A stretch of 64,000 nucleotides of DNA from Halomicrococcus gelatinilyticus (GCA_024227995.1 CP100465.1:1984001-2048000), one strand, 5' to 3'. Positions 18,183 to 27,290 are shown, counted from the stretch's first letter. Program-made: numbers and translations. Notes: a model not told the origin generated them from the letters alone.

Positions 18183-18285
18183 GCGTGACTGTATGGACTG
18201 TCGACACGAAACGCTTTCGCAACCCCGGGAGCGGTCGCCTTTCACGAGATTTTTTCACTGAGTAGTCCTACGTGTTGGCACACGA

Positions 18286-19773
18286 ATGCGAACCGTCACC
18301 GCCATCGCGGTCGCCGCCATGCTCGTCCTCGCGGGCTGCTCGCAGGCCCCCGGTACCTCCCCGACCGGTCCGGACGCGTTGGAACAGTCGCCCGCCGGGC
18401 AAGACGGCTCGGCAGCTACCACTCCGTCCGACCCCACGTCCGACAGGCTCGGCTGGGAGAACGGCGTCTGGTACAACGAGACGGTGTCGGTCACCCGAGC
18501 CGACGGCCTGAACGAGACCGAACTGGACGCGGTCGTCAACCGGTCGATGGCGCGCGTCGAGCGGATCCGCAAGCTGGAGTTCGAAGAGACGGTCCCGGTC
18601 AAGGTGATCTCGCGCTCCGAGTTCAAGGAACAGCAGCAGAACAGGACGACGCCGGCGAAGCGGCGCCTGTTCGACAACGTCAAGTACGAAGCCCTGATGA
18701 TGATCGGCGAACCGGACGACTCCATCGACGTCCAGACCCAGAACGCCGGGGCGTCGGTCGGTGGGTACTACAGCCCGAAGAAGGAGGCCATCGTCATCGT
18801 CTCGAACAACGAGACGGCGCCGAAGATGAACGAGGTGACGCTGGCCCAGGAGCTGTTCCACGCGCTCCAGGACCAGAAGTTCAACCTCTCGTCGTTCGAC
18901 CAGTCGACGCGCGAGAAGCACAACGCCGTCGACGGCCTCATCGAGGGCGACGGCAACTACGTCGACTACCTCTACGAGCAGCGCTGCAAGGACGAGTGGG
19001 AGGGGACCTGCCTGATGCCGAACGCCGACGGCGCCGGGAGCGGTGGTGGCGGCGGCCTCGCGAACATGGGCCCGTACCTGCTGAAGTTCCAGCCCTACAG
19101 CGACGGCCCGCCGTTCGTGAAGGGGATCCGCGAGCAGGGTGGCTGGGAGGCCGTCAACGACCTGTACGAGAACCCGCCCGCGAGCACCGAGCAGGTCATC
19201 CACCCGGAGAAGTTCCGTAAGGACGAACCCACCTCGTTCACCATCGACGACAACACGAGCGACGGCTGGACGCGCCTGAAGCCGCCGGGGCGACCGAACT
19301 ACGGCGAGGTCGGCGAGGCGGGCATGCTCTCGATGTTCATGTTCCCGGGCTACGAGAGCAGTCGCGAGGTCCAGATCGTCCCGCTCGACAGGTTCCTCAA
19401 CACGAAGGACGGCAATATCCAGACGCTCGACCCGCTCAACTACGTGAGCGAACCGAGCGCCGGCTGGGACGGCGACCGCATCGCCGTCTACACCAACCCC
19501 GGGACCCCGCGCGGGGAGACGGGGTACGTGTTCGAGACGCGGTGGGACTCCCCGCAGGACGCGACGGAGTTCGCCGACGCGTACCGGCGACTGCTGCAGT
19601 ACCGGAACGCGGAGCAGGTCGACGGTCGCGCGAACACGTGGCGGATCCCGGAGAGCTCCGACTTCGACGACGCCTTCCACGTCGAACGGCGCGGGGACAC
19701 CGTCGTCGTCGTCAACGCGCCGACCGTCGAGGACCTCTCGGACGTCCACGCCGGGGCCGCGCCGAAGCAGTAG
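18286..19773 (+). CDS. Hvo_1808-type surface lipoprotein with degenerate metallopeptidase motif
   Basis: A 495-residue exported protein. The N-terminus is a lipoprotein signal with lipobox LAGC and Cys at residue 18. The core contains AQELFHALQDQ followed by DGLIEGDGNYVDYLYEQRC, matching the HE-x-x-H...EGD layout of gluzincin-like surface peptidases, except that the first His is Gln. Two GNAT-like loop stretches are Gly-rich. The whole resembles the haloarchaeal Hvo_1808 surface family as I recall it. It should sit on the outer face of the membrane. A T-rich box lies about 30 bp before the start. Catalysis is doubtful because of the missing His. Confidence 0.78.
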   Translation: MRTVTAIAVAAMLVLAGCSQAPGTSPTGPDALEQSPAGQDGSAATTPSDPTSDRLGWENGVWYNETVSVTRADGLNETELDAVVNRSMARVERIRKLEFEETVPVKVISRSEFKEQQQNRTTPAKRRLFDNVKYEALMMIGEPDDSIDVQTQNAGASVGGYYSPKKEAIVIVSNNETAPKMNEVTLAQELFHALQDQKFNLSSFDQSTREKHNAVDGLIEGDGNYVDYLYEQRCKDEWEGTCLMPNADGAGSGGGGGLANMGPYLLKFQPYSDGPPFVKGIREQGGWEAVNDLYENPPASTEQVIHPEKFRKDEPTSFTIDDNTSDGWTRLKPPGRPNYGEVGEAGMLSMFMFPGYESSREVQIVPLDRFLNTKDGNIQTLDPLNYVSEPSAGWDGDRIAVYTNPGTPRGETGYVFETRWDSPQDATEFADAYRRLLQYRNAEQVDGRANTWRIPESSDFDDAFHVERRGDTVVVVNAPTVEDLSDVHAGAAPKQ

Positions 19774-19876
19774 ACGGGACGGCGACCAGTCGGGCCGGAC
19801 GCCACCGCCCGGACGCTGCTGCACTCCCCGCGCGAATCCGGACCCTTTTTCTCGCCTCCGTCGCATACCCCGGGGC

Positions 19877-21037
19877 ATGACCGACGAAGCGGGCGGCGGG
19901 CGGTTCGACGTCGTTCCCGACGAGGCGATCCGCGACGGCAGCGCGACCGACGCGTACTTCCTGCGGACCGAGACGACGCTCGACGCGGTGGGGGCGAACC
20001 CGCGCGTCGTGGCCGAGGTGACCGCCGACCAGTTCCCGACCGGCGAGTTCGAACTGCTGGCGGGCGTGAAGGACGCGGCCCACCTGCTCGAGGGGCTCCC
20101 GGTCGACGTCGACGCCATGCGGGAGGGGCGACTGTTCGACGGCGGCCCCGTCCTCACCATCGAGGGCCGCTACCGCGACTTCGCGCGCTACGAGACGTCG
20201 CTGCTGGGGTTCCTCTCGCACGCCTCCGGCGTCGCGACGAACGCGCTGGCGGCGCGGCGGGCCGCCCCCGACTCGACGGTGCTGAGCTTCGGCGCGCGAC
20301 ACGTCCACCCCTCGATCGCCGCGATGGTGGAGCGTTCGGCCCTGCTCGCGGGACTGGACGGCTTCTCGCACGTCGCCGCCGGCGAGGTGCTGGGTCGCGA
20401 GCCCGGCGGGACGATGCCGCACGCGCTCGTCATCTGCCTCGGCGACCAGGAGCGGGCGTGGCGGGCGTTCGACGACGCCGTGCCAGCGGACGTCCCTCGC
20501 GTCGCGCTCTGTGACACCTACTCCGACGAGAAAGACGAGGTGCTGCGGGCCGTCGAGACGCTCGGCGACGACCTCGACAGCGTCCGCATCGACACGACCG
20601 GGTCGCGCCGCGGCGACTTCCGACACATCCTCCGCGAGCTGCGGTGGGAGCTCGACGCACGGGGCCACGAGGACGTCGGCGTGTTCGCCAGCGGCGGCCT
20701 CGGCCCGGCGGACCTCCGGGAGCTACGGGACGTCGCGGACGGCTTCGGCGTCGGCAGCTACGTCAGCAACGCCGAACCGGTCGACTTCGCGCTCGACATC
20801 GTCACCGTCGACGGCGAGCCGTCGGCCAAGCGCGGCAAGCTCTCGGGGAAGAAACAGGCGTATCGGACGGGGGATGGCGGCCATCACGTCGGCCTCGCGC
20901 GCCACGACGGTCCAGCTGACGGCGAACCGCTCCTCGAACCGCTGCTGCGCGACGGCGAGATAGTGCGCGAGTTCGACCTCGACGCCGCGTCGGCACGCGC
21001 TACCGCCGACGCTACTGCGGTCGGATTTCGGGACTGA
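19877..21037 (+). CDS. pncB: Nicotinate phosphoribosyltransferase
   Basis: A 386-residue NAPRTase-type enzyme of NAD salvage, joining nicotinate and PRPP. Diagnostic blocks are SATDAYFLRTE near the N-terminus, the YETSLLGFLSHASGVATNA helix, SFGARHVHPSIAAMVERSALLAG with the catalytic His, and a phosphate-binding FASGGLGPADLREL loop followed by FGVGSYV. The archaeal type lacks the long bacterial C-terminal domain, as here. A CCCTTTTTC box about 28 bp upstream suggests a leaderless message. The isochorismatase-family gene nearby may supply nicotinate. Confidence 0.93.
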   Translation: MTDEAGGGRFDVVPDEAIRDGSATDAYFLRTETTLDAVGANPRVVAEVTADQFPTGEFELLAGVKDAAHLLEGLPVDVDAMREGRLFDGGPVLTIEGRYRDFARYETSLLGFLSHASGVATNALAARRAAPDSTVLSFGARHVHPSIAAMVERSALLAGLDGFSHVAAGEVLGREPGGTMPHALVICLGDQERAWRAFDDAVPADVPRVALCDTYSDEKDEVLRAVETLGDDLDSVRIDTTGSRRGDFRHILRELRWELDARGHEDVGVFASGGLGPADLRELRDVADGFGVGSYVSNAEPVDFALDIVTVDGEPSAKRGKLSGKKQAYRTGDGGHHVGLARHDGPADGEPLLEPLLRDGEIVREFDLDAASARATADATAVGFRD

Positions 21038-21051
21038 AGGCGACGCGTCGG

Positions 21052-21654
21052 TTATATCCGCTCGATGCTGCCTTCCGGTTCGCGTTCGCGGAAGACCGGC
21101 CCCTCGACGAGCAGGACGGTGACGTCGTCGTCCTCCCACGCGCCGCGCGGGAGGTCGGCCTTCCGGCAGGTGCGGTCGAGGTACTCGAACTCGTTCCAGT
21201 CGTTCTCGACCGGGAGCGTCGGGAACATCGACGCGCTGGTGCCGCGTCCTTCGACGGCGACCCCGTGCGTGCCGAGTTCGATGTCCTCCGCCGGGTTCTC
21301 CGTCTCGACGGTGTTCTCGACGACGAAGACGGAGATCTGGAGGTTCGAGAGCTCCGGCGGTTCGACCTCCGACCCGCAGGAGTCGTCGCTCGCCGCGGAG
21401 ATGGCGGAGTCGACGATGACGTGTCCGAGCTGTTCGCTCGTGTCGTGTGCACCGGCGCACCCGCGCAGGCTCTGGCGCCCCCGCGTCGACACGAGTCGGA
21501 CGAACACCCCGGTTCGTGCGTAGAACGCTTCACGCATGCTTCCGGGCTGTTCACGTTGTCCGTTTATCACGTAAGAATCGACCGCCTCCCGTGCCAGCTC
21601 GACCGCGCGCGTGCCATCCTCGTAGGTGAGGGTCACTGCCTGTGCCTCAGACAT
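21052..21654 (-). CDS. AMMECR1 domain protein (TIGR00296 family)
   Basis: A 200-residue protein beginning MSEAQAVTLTYEDG. The signature of the AMMECR1 family, a short LRGCAG motif, is present as SLRGCAGAHDTSEQLGHVIVDSA, followed by ISVFVVENT. The family is widely conserved in archaea and eukaryotes; its biochemical role is unsettled, and a redox or RNA-related function has been suggested. The start at 21654 fits family length; the frame stays open for about 400 bp further upstream, but that stretch has no family similarity. It converges with pncB with 14 bp between the stops. Confidence 0.9.
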   Translation of the reverse strand: MSEAQAVTLTYEDGTRAVELAREAVDSYVINGQREQPGSMREAFYARTGVFVRLVSTRGRQSLRGCAGAHDTSEQLGHVIVDSAISAASDDSCGSEVEPPELSNLQISVFVVENTVETENPAEDIELGTHGVAVEGRGTSASMFPTLPVENDWNEFEYLDRTCRKADLPRGAWEDDDVTVLLVEGPVFREREPEGSIERI

Positions 21655-22167
21655 ACGTAGTGTCTTATGCACAGGTCCATCTTCAACGCTTCCCTTCAAA
21701 CTGGGCGATTTTAAGGCGATATTACCGGTTCGTAGGCAGAAATTTCCACCTCGGCCGACGTAACGAACCGGGGTCGTCGTTCCGCTCGCGCGGCGGTAAT
21801 CACCCCTTACCGGCGGTATGCCGTGGTTGAACGTCCCACGGTAGGCAGTTCGGAGGGCGCGTCTCCCAGGGGGTCGACGCTCCAGCGGCCCACCGGACGT
21901 CGCTCGCGCGCGGTCGCCCGTGCCTCGACGGAGGTTCGCCGTGACGGCGACACCGGTCGGCGCTCCGCGGCGCGACCGCTGCGGTTCGCCGTCGGACGTC
22001 GAAGAACGGGCGGTCGACGGTGTGCAACGACCGTCCCGGGAGACAGATTGCACCGTCCAGGGTGAACGCGATCGGTGGAATCGGGGGTGCCGACCGTCGC
22101 TGGTCGACGGAGAGGTCGTGCGGCCCCGGACCGGCGGGGCGCGCGGTGACGAAGCAGTCCGCAGTCC
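21655..22167. other. 513-bp gap with inverted repeat, no gene recognised
   Basis: The part next to the AMMECR1 start is AT-rich (TTATGCACA, GGCGATTTTAAGG, GATATTACC) and should hold its promoter. A perfect 9-bp inverted repeat, CCGGTTCGT at 21725-21733 and ACGAACCGG at 21763-21771, lies further upstream. From about 21780 to 22167 the DNA is GC-rich with open frames on several strands, but none shows acidic haloarchaeal codon-biased protein or a known motif. I see no RNA gene. Confidence 0.5.
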
Positions 22168-22746
22168 TCAGGGCGTCTCGTTCGTCTCGATGCTGATGTC
22201 CGCCTTCGGGTGGGCGGTGCAGGTCAGGACGTACCCCTTCTCGACCTCGTCGTCGCTGAGCGTCTCGTTGGTGCTGTGGACGACGTCCTCGGGGTCGCCC
22301 TCGACGATCTTCCCACCGCAGGAGAGACACTGGCCCTGCCGGCAGGAGTACGGCAGGTCCCAGCCCTCGTCCTCGCCCGCGTCGAGCAGGGTCTCGTTGT
22401 TGGCGACCTCGATGGTCGCGCCCTCGTTGACGTACTCGACGTCGTAGTACTCGATCTCGTCCTCGGGGATGGCGTCGGGGTCGAAGCCTTCCTCTTCCTC
22501 CTCGCCCTCCTCGCCTTCGAGTTCGCCCTCGGTACCGGCGCCGACGGCGACAGCGCCACCGCCGCCGCCGATGGAACGGTTCATCGGTTCGGGGAAGTCG
22601 GTCTCGGGAACGGTTTCGGCCCGCCGTTCGAGCACCTCCTGGGAGATGTCGTCCGCGGGTCGCCACTCCGTCCCCTTCGTGAAGTGAAGGGCCACCGCGA
22701 CGAGCGCGAGCAACAGTCCGAGTCCCAGTCCCAGTGTGTTCACCAT
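22168..22746 (-). CDS. Membrane-anchored plant-type 2Fe-2S ferredoxin
   Basis: A 192-residue protein: one N-terminal membrane segment (about residues 4-22), a disordered Gly/Glu linker (about 58-87), then a plant-type ferredoxin domain from about residue 98. Cluster ligands are C135, C140 and C143 in SCRQGQCLSCGGK and C176 in VLTCTAHP. It carries electrons in the cytoplasm while tethered to the membrane, with the partner unknown. A GTTAAACC box about 27 bp upstream of the start indicates a leaderless transcript. The membrane tether and poly-Glu linker separate it from the soluble haloarchaeal ferredoxin. Confidence 0.92.
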   Translation of the reverse strand: MVNTLGLGLGLLLALVAVALHFTKGTEWRPADDISQEVLERRAETVPETDFPEPMNRSIGGGGGAVAVGAGTEGELEGEEGEEEEEGFDPDAIPEDEIEYYDVEYVNEGATIEVANNETLLDAGEDEGWDLPYSCRQGQCLSCGGKIVEGDPEDVVHSTNETLSDDEVEKGYVLTCTAHPKADISIETNETP

Positions 22747-22932
22747 ATGTCGGGGCCTACGGAATGGTGGTTTAACTGCATTGTGATTGAAGCGAGCGGA
22801 TTCCCCCGCCGACTCCCGGTCGGTCCCGGTTCGCGCGCCGCGTCCGCGCCGCCGTGCCGGTGGACCGCCCGCGACGCCAGACGCTCCGGAGCGACGACCG
22901 GACGCTCCGGGACCGCCGGCGAGGCCGGGCCG

Positions 22933-23733
22933 TCACGGGGCCTCGACGCGTTCCTTCAGCGCCTCGAGGCTCCGCCCCTCCGCGATGAGCGTGTCCACCT
23001 CGCCGTCCTCGTCGCGGACCGGGCGGATGAGGACGTCGAGCAGCACGCGACCCTCGTTGCCGCTCCCGTCGTCCTCGACGACGTTCCGGGCGTGGAACCG
23101 GACGAAATCGCCGTCGGCAGCCGCGTCGATCCACGAGCGCAGGTCCTCGCGGACGTCGTCGGGCCACCACGGCGTGCGCCAGAACTTCTCGTCCTCGACG
23201 TCGTCGGCGTCGGCGTCGACGGCGTCCAGGGCGGTCTGGTTCACCCGCGTGACCGTGCCGTCGGTCTCGAGGAGCCCGATGAAGGAGTTGGGGTCGTGGA
23301 AGACGGCGTCGAAGCGGTACCGGCTTTCGCGGAGGGCGCGCTCGGTGCGGTGCTTCTCGACGGCGTTCTCGACGGTGTTCGCCAGCACGGCGAACTGGTC
23401 CGTCCCGACCTCCTTCTGGAGGTAGTCGGTCACGCCCGCCGATATCGCCTCGCTGGCGATCTCCTCGCTCCCCTTGCCGGTGAAGAGGACGAACGGCAGG
23501 TCCGGCGCTCGCTCGCGGACCGCGGCGAGCAGTTCCAGGCCGTTCATCCCCGGCATGTCGTAGTCGCTGACGACGCAGTCGTACGGTTCCGCGTCGAACC
23601 GTTCGATGCCGTCTGCTGGGTCGGTCTCCACGTCGGCAACGAGGGCCGTCCCCTCCCGCTCCAGGAAGACGCTCGCCATCTCCGCCAGGTCGGGTTCGTC
23701 GTCGACCACCAGCACGCGAACGTCCTCGGCCAT
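22933..23733 (-). CDS. Response regulator receiver-PAS protein
   Basis: A 266-residue signalling protein. Residues 1-120 are a receiver domain with acidic pocket D11/D12, phospho-acceptor D57 in VVSDYDMPGMNG, and Thr/Lys in LFTGKGS and LQKEVG. Residues about 135-260 are a PAS domain (RYRFDAVFHDPNSFIGLLETDGTV). No kinase, cyclase or DNA-binding output follows, so it may pass a signal by protein contact or act as an adaptor. The start at 23733 fits the receiver fold and has an ATTTATG box about 27 bp upstream. No cognate kinase gene is adjacent. Confidence 0.88.
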   Translation of the reverse strand: MAEDVRVLVVDDEPDLAEMASVFLEREGTALVADVETDPADGIERFDAEPYDCVVSDYDMPGMNGLELLAAVRERAPDLPFVLFTGKGSEEIASEAISAGVTDYLQKEVGTDQFAVLANTVENAVEKHRTERALRESRYRFDAVFHDPNSFIGLLETDGTVTRVNQTALDAVDADADDVEDEKFWRTPWWPDDVREDLRSWIDAAADGDFVRFHARNVVEDDGSGNEGRVLLDVLIRPVRDEDGEVDTLIAEGRSLEALKERVEAP

Positions 23734-23867
23734 GGCCAGTTCTACTCGCCTCGGAACATAAATTTGGTGCACTAATCATATCAAGATTGATGGGTTTGCG
23801 GTGTGACGACCCAGGAATCGGGGAAGGCCGGAAGTTATAACCTCGGAGCACGACGATTCCACCAGTG

Positions 23868-24200
23868 ATGGCGCTCCTCGAACTCAACCTCGAAAAACCC
23901 GCCCTCGTCGAGGAGCGGGTGACCGAGACAGGTACGTCCCGCTCGACCGGCCCGTCCGGGACGGACGACGGCGGACGCGGTCCCGGCCTCCTGGCGGTCG
24001 GCGTTCTCGCGGCGGTCCTCGTCGTCGCGCTCGCCGTCCGGCGACTCCGCTCCTCGTCCGACGAACAGTCGACCGATACCGCCGCCGACGAGACGAGTCG
24101 ACTGCCGCTCGTCGGTAGCAGCGTCGCTCGCGTCGCCGGCCTCCTCGGCGTCGTCGTCGGCGTCGTCGCGTTCGCGCGGCGACTGCGGACGAACTCCTGA
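23868..24200 (+). CDS. Small membrane protein
   Basis: A 110-residue protein: a short N-terminal segment (MALLELNLEKPALVEERV), a disordered acidic stretch, a membrane helix (LLAVGVLAAVLVVALAV), a second acidic loop and another helix near the C-terminus, each followed by basic residues (RRLRSS, RRLRTNS). An AAGTTATAACC box about 30 bp before the ATG supports the start, and a GTG just before it is less likely. Function unknown. Confidence 0.65.
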   Translation: MALLELNLEKPALVEERVTETGTSRSTGPSGTDDGGRGPGLLAVGVLAAVLVVALAVRRLRSSSDEQSTDTAADETSRLPLVGSSVARVAGLLGVVVGVVAFARRLRTNS

Positions 24201-24271
24201 CGAACGAACTCCCGACCGCTTCCACTTTTCTCCCGGCCGACGCCCCGACGAGCGACTGCGCGATGAGCGAC

Positions 24272-25840
24272 TCAGTCGTCGCCGCGTCGCAGGTGGGCCC
24301 AGGTGCCGAGCCCCACGCTCGCCAGTCCGGCGAGCACGCCGACTCCCGCCTGTCCGGCCGACAGCACGGCGTCGTTCTCTTCCGCCCCGTCGTCCTGGTC
24401 CGGCGTCGACTGCCGCGGCGCCGTCGGTTCGCTGGCGTTCCCGCTTCCGTTGCCGACGAGGGCGGGCGGACTCGACTGCTCGCCGGGGCGGTTCGGGAAC
24501 GTGTACAGCGCCCCACGCCCGTCGTCGCCGCGTCCCATGCTACTCGCGACGAAGAACCGCCCGTTCACGCGCCTGGCGGTCCAGAACGACGTCTCCTGTG
24601 GCTTGCGCCACCACGCGAGCTGCCGGGGGTTGGAGGGGTCGCTCACGTCGTGGATCTTGACCCCGCCCTGGTACCACGAGGTGAACAGGCGGTCGCCGAC
24701 GAGGTCGAAGTTGTGGGCGGTGGTCCAGACGCCGCTCGACGACGACCCCCCGCCGCTGCAGTCGTGACAGCCGCGGTGGGCGACGCCGCCGGCGACTCCC
24801 GCCGCGCCGACGCCGACCGCCAGGTCGAGGCTCCCGACGTCGGCGGCGACGCCCGCGCCGAGACCGCCGAGGCCGTAGGACGGGTTCGGGGTCGCCGGCG
24901 GTGCGATGGTCGACAGATTCCGCGGTTCGGTCGGCGTCGAGACGTCCCAGAGTTCGACACCGGCGGGCCCACCGCTGCCGTCGTCGGGGTTGGCGTCCCA
25001 CGCCTCCTTGCCCACCCCGAGCAGGGTGGCGTCGTCGTTGGTCATCACGTAGTGGTGGTTGCCCGGTCGCCCGACGACGGCCTCGTTGGTCTGCCCGGAC
25101 GGTATCTTCGCGAGTTCGTCGAGGGGTCGCCCGCCGAGGTGGGCGACGTAACTCGGATCGGCGGGGTCGCTCACGTCGACCACCCACGTCCCGGCGTCCC
25201 ACTGGGCGAGGTAGGCGACGCCGTCCTGCACCCAGAGGTCGTGCAGCGTCCGCACCCAGGCGTCGACCTCCGACCACGCCCGGTCGTGGTCGAGCATCGA
25301 CCAGCGCCCCACCTCCCGGAGGTCGTCGCCGGTGACGTCGACCATCACCAGCGGGTTCGCGTCGCCGTCGTTGCCCGTCAGGTAGGCGACCCCGTCCTTC
25401 AGGTCGACGTTGTGGATGGGGACGTCCATCTCGTGGATCCCGGTCCGTTGCGGGTCGGCCGGGTCGCTCACGTCGTACAGCAGGAGTGCGTGGACGCCCT
25501 TGCTGTCGATGGGGTTGGCCGGCCCGGCGACGACCAGGCGGTCGCTCTCGACCTTCGCGTCCCAGATCTGTGTGAGCGGGCCGTGCTCGCGGTCGGCGAG
25601 CAGACCGCGCCGCTCGGCGAGGACTGCGGGACTCGCGGGGTCGCTCACGTCCACCGTGGCGAACCCGTCGGTCGCGGCGACGTAGGCCGTCGTCCCGTCC
25701 GGCCCGACCACCGCTTCCTTCGCGTTCTCGATGTCGACGCTCCCGAGCGGTCCGTACCCTTCGCGCGCGACGCCCCGGGACGCGGCCGTCGCGCTCACAC
25801 CCCCGACGGCGGCGATGCGGAGGAAGTCTCGCCGACGCAT
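24272..25840 (-). CDS. LVIVD-repeat beta-propeller protein with Tat signal and C-terminal anchor
   Basis: A 522-residue exported protein. The N-terminus MRRRDFLRIAAVGGVSATAA is a Tat signal. The body contains repeated blades ending in DVSDPADP or close variants (at least five copies), the mark of LVIVD/choice-of-anchor proteins that fold as a beta propeller. A low-complexity Gly/Ala/Val insert with GCHDCSGGGSSSSG (two Cys) interrupts the repeats at about residues 340-390. The end is a Thr/Asp-rich stretch, one membrane helix and RRGDD. It likely faces the outside of the cell. A CTTATCT box lies about 27 bp upstream. Ligand unknown. Confidence 0.85.
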   Translation of the reverse strand: MRRRDFLRIAAVGGVSATAASRGVAREGYGPLGSVDIENAKEAVVGPDGTTAYVAATDGFATVDVSDPASPAVLAERRGLLADREHGPLTQIWDAKVESDRLVVAGPANPIDSKGVHALLLYDVSDPADPQRTGIHEMDVPIHNVDLKDGVAYLTGNDGDANPLVMVDVTGDDLREVGRWSMLDHDRAWSEVDAWVRTLHDLWVQDGVAYLAQWDAGTWVVDVSDPADPSYVAHLGGRPLDELAKIPSGQTNEAVVGRPGNHHYVMTNDDATLLGVGKEAWDANPDDGSGGPAGVELWDVSTPTEPRNLSTIAPPATPNPSYGLGGLGAGVAADVGSLDLAVGVGAAGVAGGVAHRGCHDCSGGGSSSSGVWTTAHNFDLVGDRLFTSWYQGGVKIHDVSDPSNPRQLAWWRKPQETSFWTARRVNGRFFVASSMGRGDDGRGALYTFPNRPGEQSSPPALVGNGSGNASEPTAPRQSTPDQDDGAEENDAVLSAGQAGVGVLAGLASVGLGTWAHLRRGDD

Positions 25841-25936
25841 GGCAGCGTGGACGGGCGCCAGCGAGATAAGTTCGGGGGCGCTGCGGGCGCGAGTAGCCAG
25901 CGTTTTAGGCCCCGCCGACGACCCCCGGACGTGACA

Positions 25937-26080
25937 TCCTCGCCCGCCCTAAAGGGCGGGGCTTCCTACAAGGGAAGCCTCGCGTCGAGGGAGGTTTCAG
26001 GACTGAAACGCCGCAAGCGTCGTCTGTCCAGGTTTCGGACTCGGCGTGCGGTGTCCTGCGGTGCTGTCACAAGCACTCCC
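25937..26080 (-). ncRNA. Predicted TnpB guide RNA (omega/reRNA) region
   Basis: TnpB elements usually make an RNA from the 3' end of tnpB through the right end of the element, and sense-overlapping RNAs at IS1341 tnpB 3' ends have been reported in Halobacterium. Here the tnpB stop is followed by two hairpins, GGAAGC/GCTTCC and CCCGCCC/GGGCGGG, just before the putative end. The limits given are rough. The hairpins are seen; the RNA is inferred from the family. Confidence 0.35.
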
Positions 26081-27232
26081 GTCCCGAGGCGAGTCATCGC
26101 CCGTCGGTTTCAGCGACAGGCTCTCTCCCCACGGGTTGAGGCGGCCAGCGATGTTGCCCGCCGCGTTGATGTCTGCTTGATACTCCGTCACCCAACACTC
26201 ATCGTTCGTGCATCGGAACTGTGCCTGCGAACTCCGAGAACCAGGGTGTCCGCAGGCGTGACACGTCTGACTCGTGTACGCCGGATTCACGAACCGCACC
26301 GGGATTCCCGCTTCGAGGGCTTTGTCCTCGATGCGCCCGGTGAGTCGTGCAAACGCCCAGTTGTGAAGACTGCGGTTCATCCACTTGCCGTAGTCGAGAT
26401 GTTCGCGGATGTACGACAGGTCTTCGAGAACGATAACGGGTTTCTCGAACTGTTGGGCGTACTCGACGGCTTCCCGAGACGCCTTCTCTACGATGTCCGT
26501 GAGAGCGTTCTGATGGTGGTCGAATCGCTCGTCAATCCGCCACTCGGCGGCGTCACGCTCTTGGAGACGGCGGAGCGTCGTGAACATCTCCTTGCGGAGG
26601 TGTCGCGCTCGCCCGCCGTCGAACAGCATTGGGTTGGTCGGAGTATTATCCTGACAGGCACAGCCCGTCAGGAGTTTGGATTCCCCGATGTCGAATCCGA
26701 CCGGCGTCGGGTCGTCCGGCTCCTCTGGTTCCGCGACCTCGTACTCGACGGTGACGTGAAGCACCCACGTCGTTCTGTGTTCTTGCAGTCGGAACTCTCC
26801 GACCGTCACGTCGCCGTCGAGCAGGTCCGTCCACAACTCTCGTTGAGCGGGGTTGATGCAGAGCGGTATCCAGAAGGCGTTGCCACGTCCGGCCTGCGGA
26901 ACGCGCCAACAGAACTCGTGCGTTCGTTCCTCGGAGTGGTCGAGACGCCACCCACGGTTCGTGAATCGAACCGGATGGTCATCGTCGAGTTCCGAAGCGT
27001 TGTACGTGTCGCGGAGTTGCGGGACGTAGTTCTTGAGCGCGTCCTTCGCGTAGGACGTGAGGGTGTAGCCGGTGACGACATCGTTGACCGCCGACTGCGT
27101 GTCCGCACCGCGCTCGAACGATTCGGCGAGGGCACGGCGGTAGGCCGCCATGGTACGCTGAAGCCGATGCTCTTTGTGCGCCGTCGGTGGCGCGAGCGTG
27201 GCTTCAAGCGTTTTGGTGGCGGTGGCAGTCAT
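25997..27232 (-). CDS. tnpB: RNA-guided endonuclease TnpB (IS1341-type)
   Basis: A full-length 411-residue TnpB. The split RuvC nuclease is intact: D181 in VGFDIGESKLL, E270 in VIVLEDLSY and D354 in YQADINAAGN. The zinc ribbon has C324, C327, C341 and C346. TnpB cuts DNA next to a target-adjacent motif under guidance of the element's end-derived RNA, and so helps keep the element in place. A Ser/Asp/Pro-rich C-terminal tail of about 45 residues follows the RuvC core. With all catalytic residues present it may be active. The small ORF at 27291 is divergent from it. Confidence 0.92.
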   Translation of the reverse strand: MTATATKTLEATLAPPTAHKEHRLQRTMAAYRRALAESFERGADTQSAVNDVVTGYTLTSYAKDALKNYVPQLRDTYNASELDDDHPVRFTNRGWRLDHSEERTHEFCWRVPQAGRGNAFWIPLCINPAQRELWTDLLDGDVTVGEFRLQEHRTTWVLHVTVEYEVAEPEEPDDPTPVGFDIGESKLLTGCACQDNTPTNPMLFDGGRARHLRKEMFTTLRRLQERDAAEWRIDERFDHHQNALTDIVEKASREAVEYAQQFEKPVIVLEDLSYIREHLDYGKWMNRSLHNWAFARLTGRIEDKALEAGIPVRFVNPAYTSQTCHACGHPGSRSSQAQFRCTNDECWVTEYQADINAAGNIAGRLNPWGESLSLKPTGDDSPRDGSACDSTAGHRTPSPKPGQTTLAAFQS

Positions 27233-27290
27233 CCGACAGTACAGTTAACACGACCAAAGCACATAAACTGCACGGATACGATAAAGATGT

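Noticed and set aside
21780..22167. Long open frames in the gap between the AMMECR1 gene and the ferredoxin gene
   Set aside because: They are Arg/Pro/Ser-rich with no acidic haloarchaeal bias or motif. High GC makes stop codons rare, so open frames alone are not evidence.
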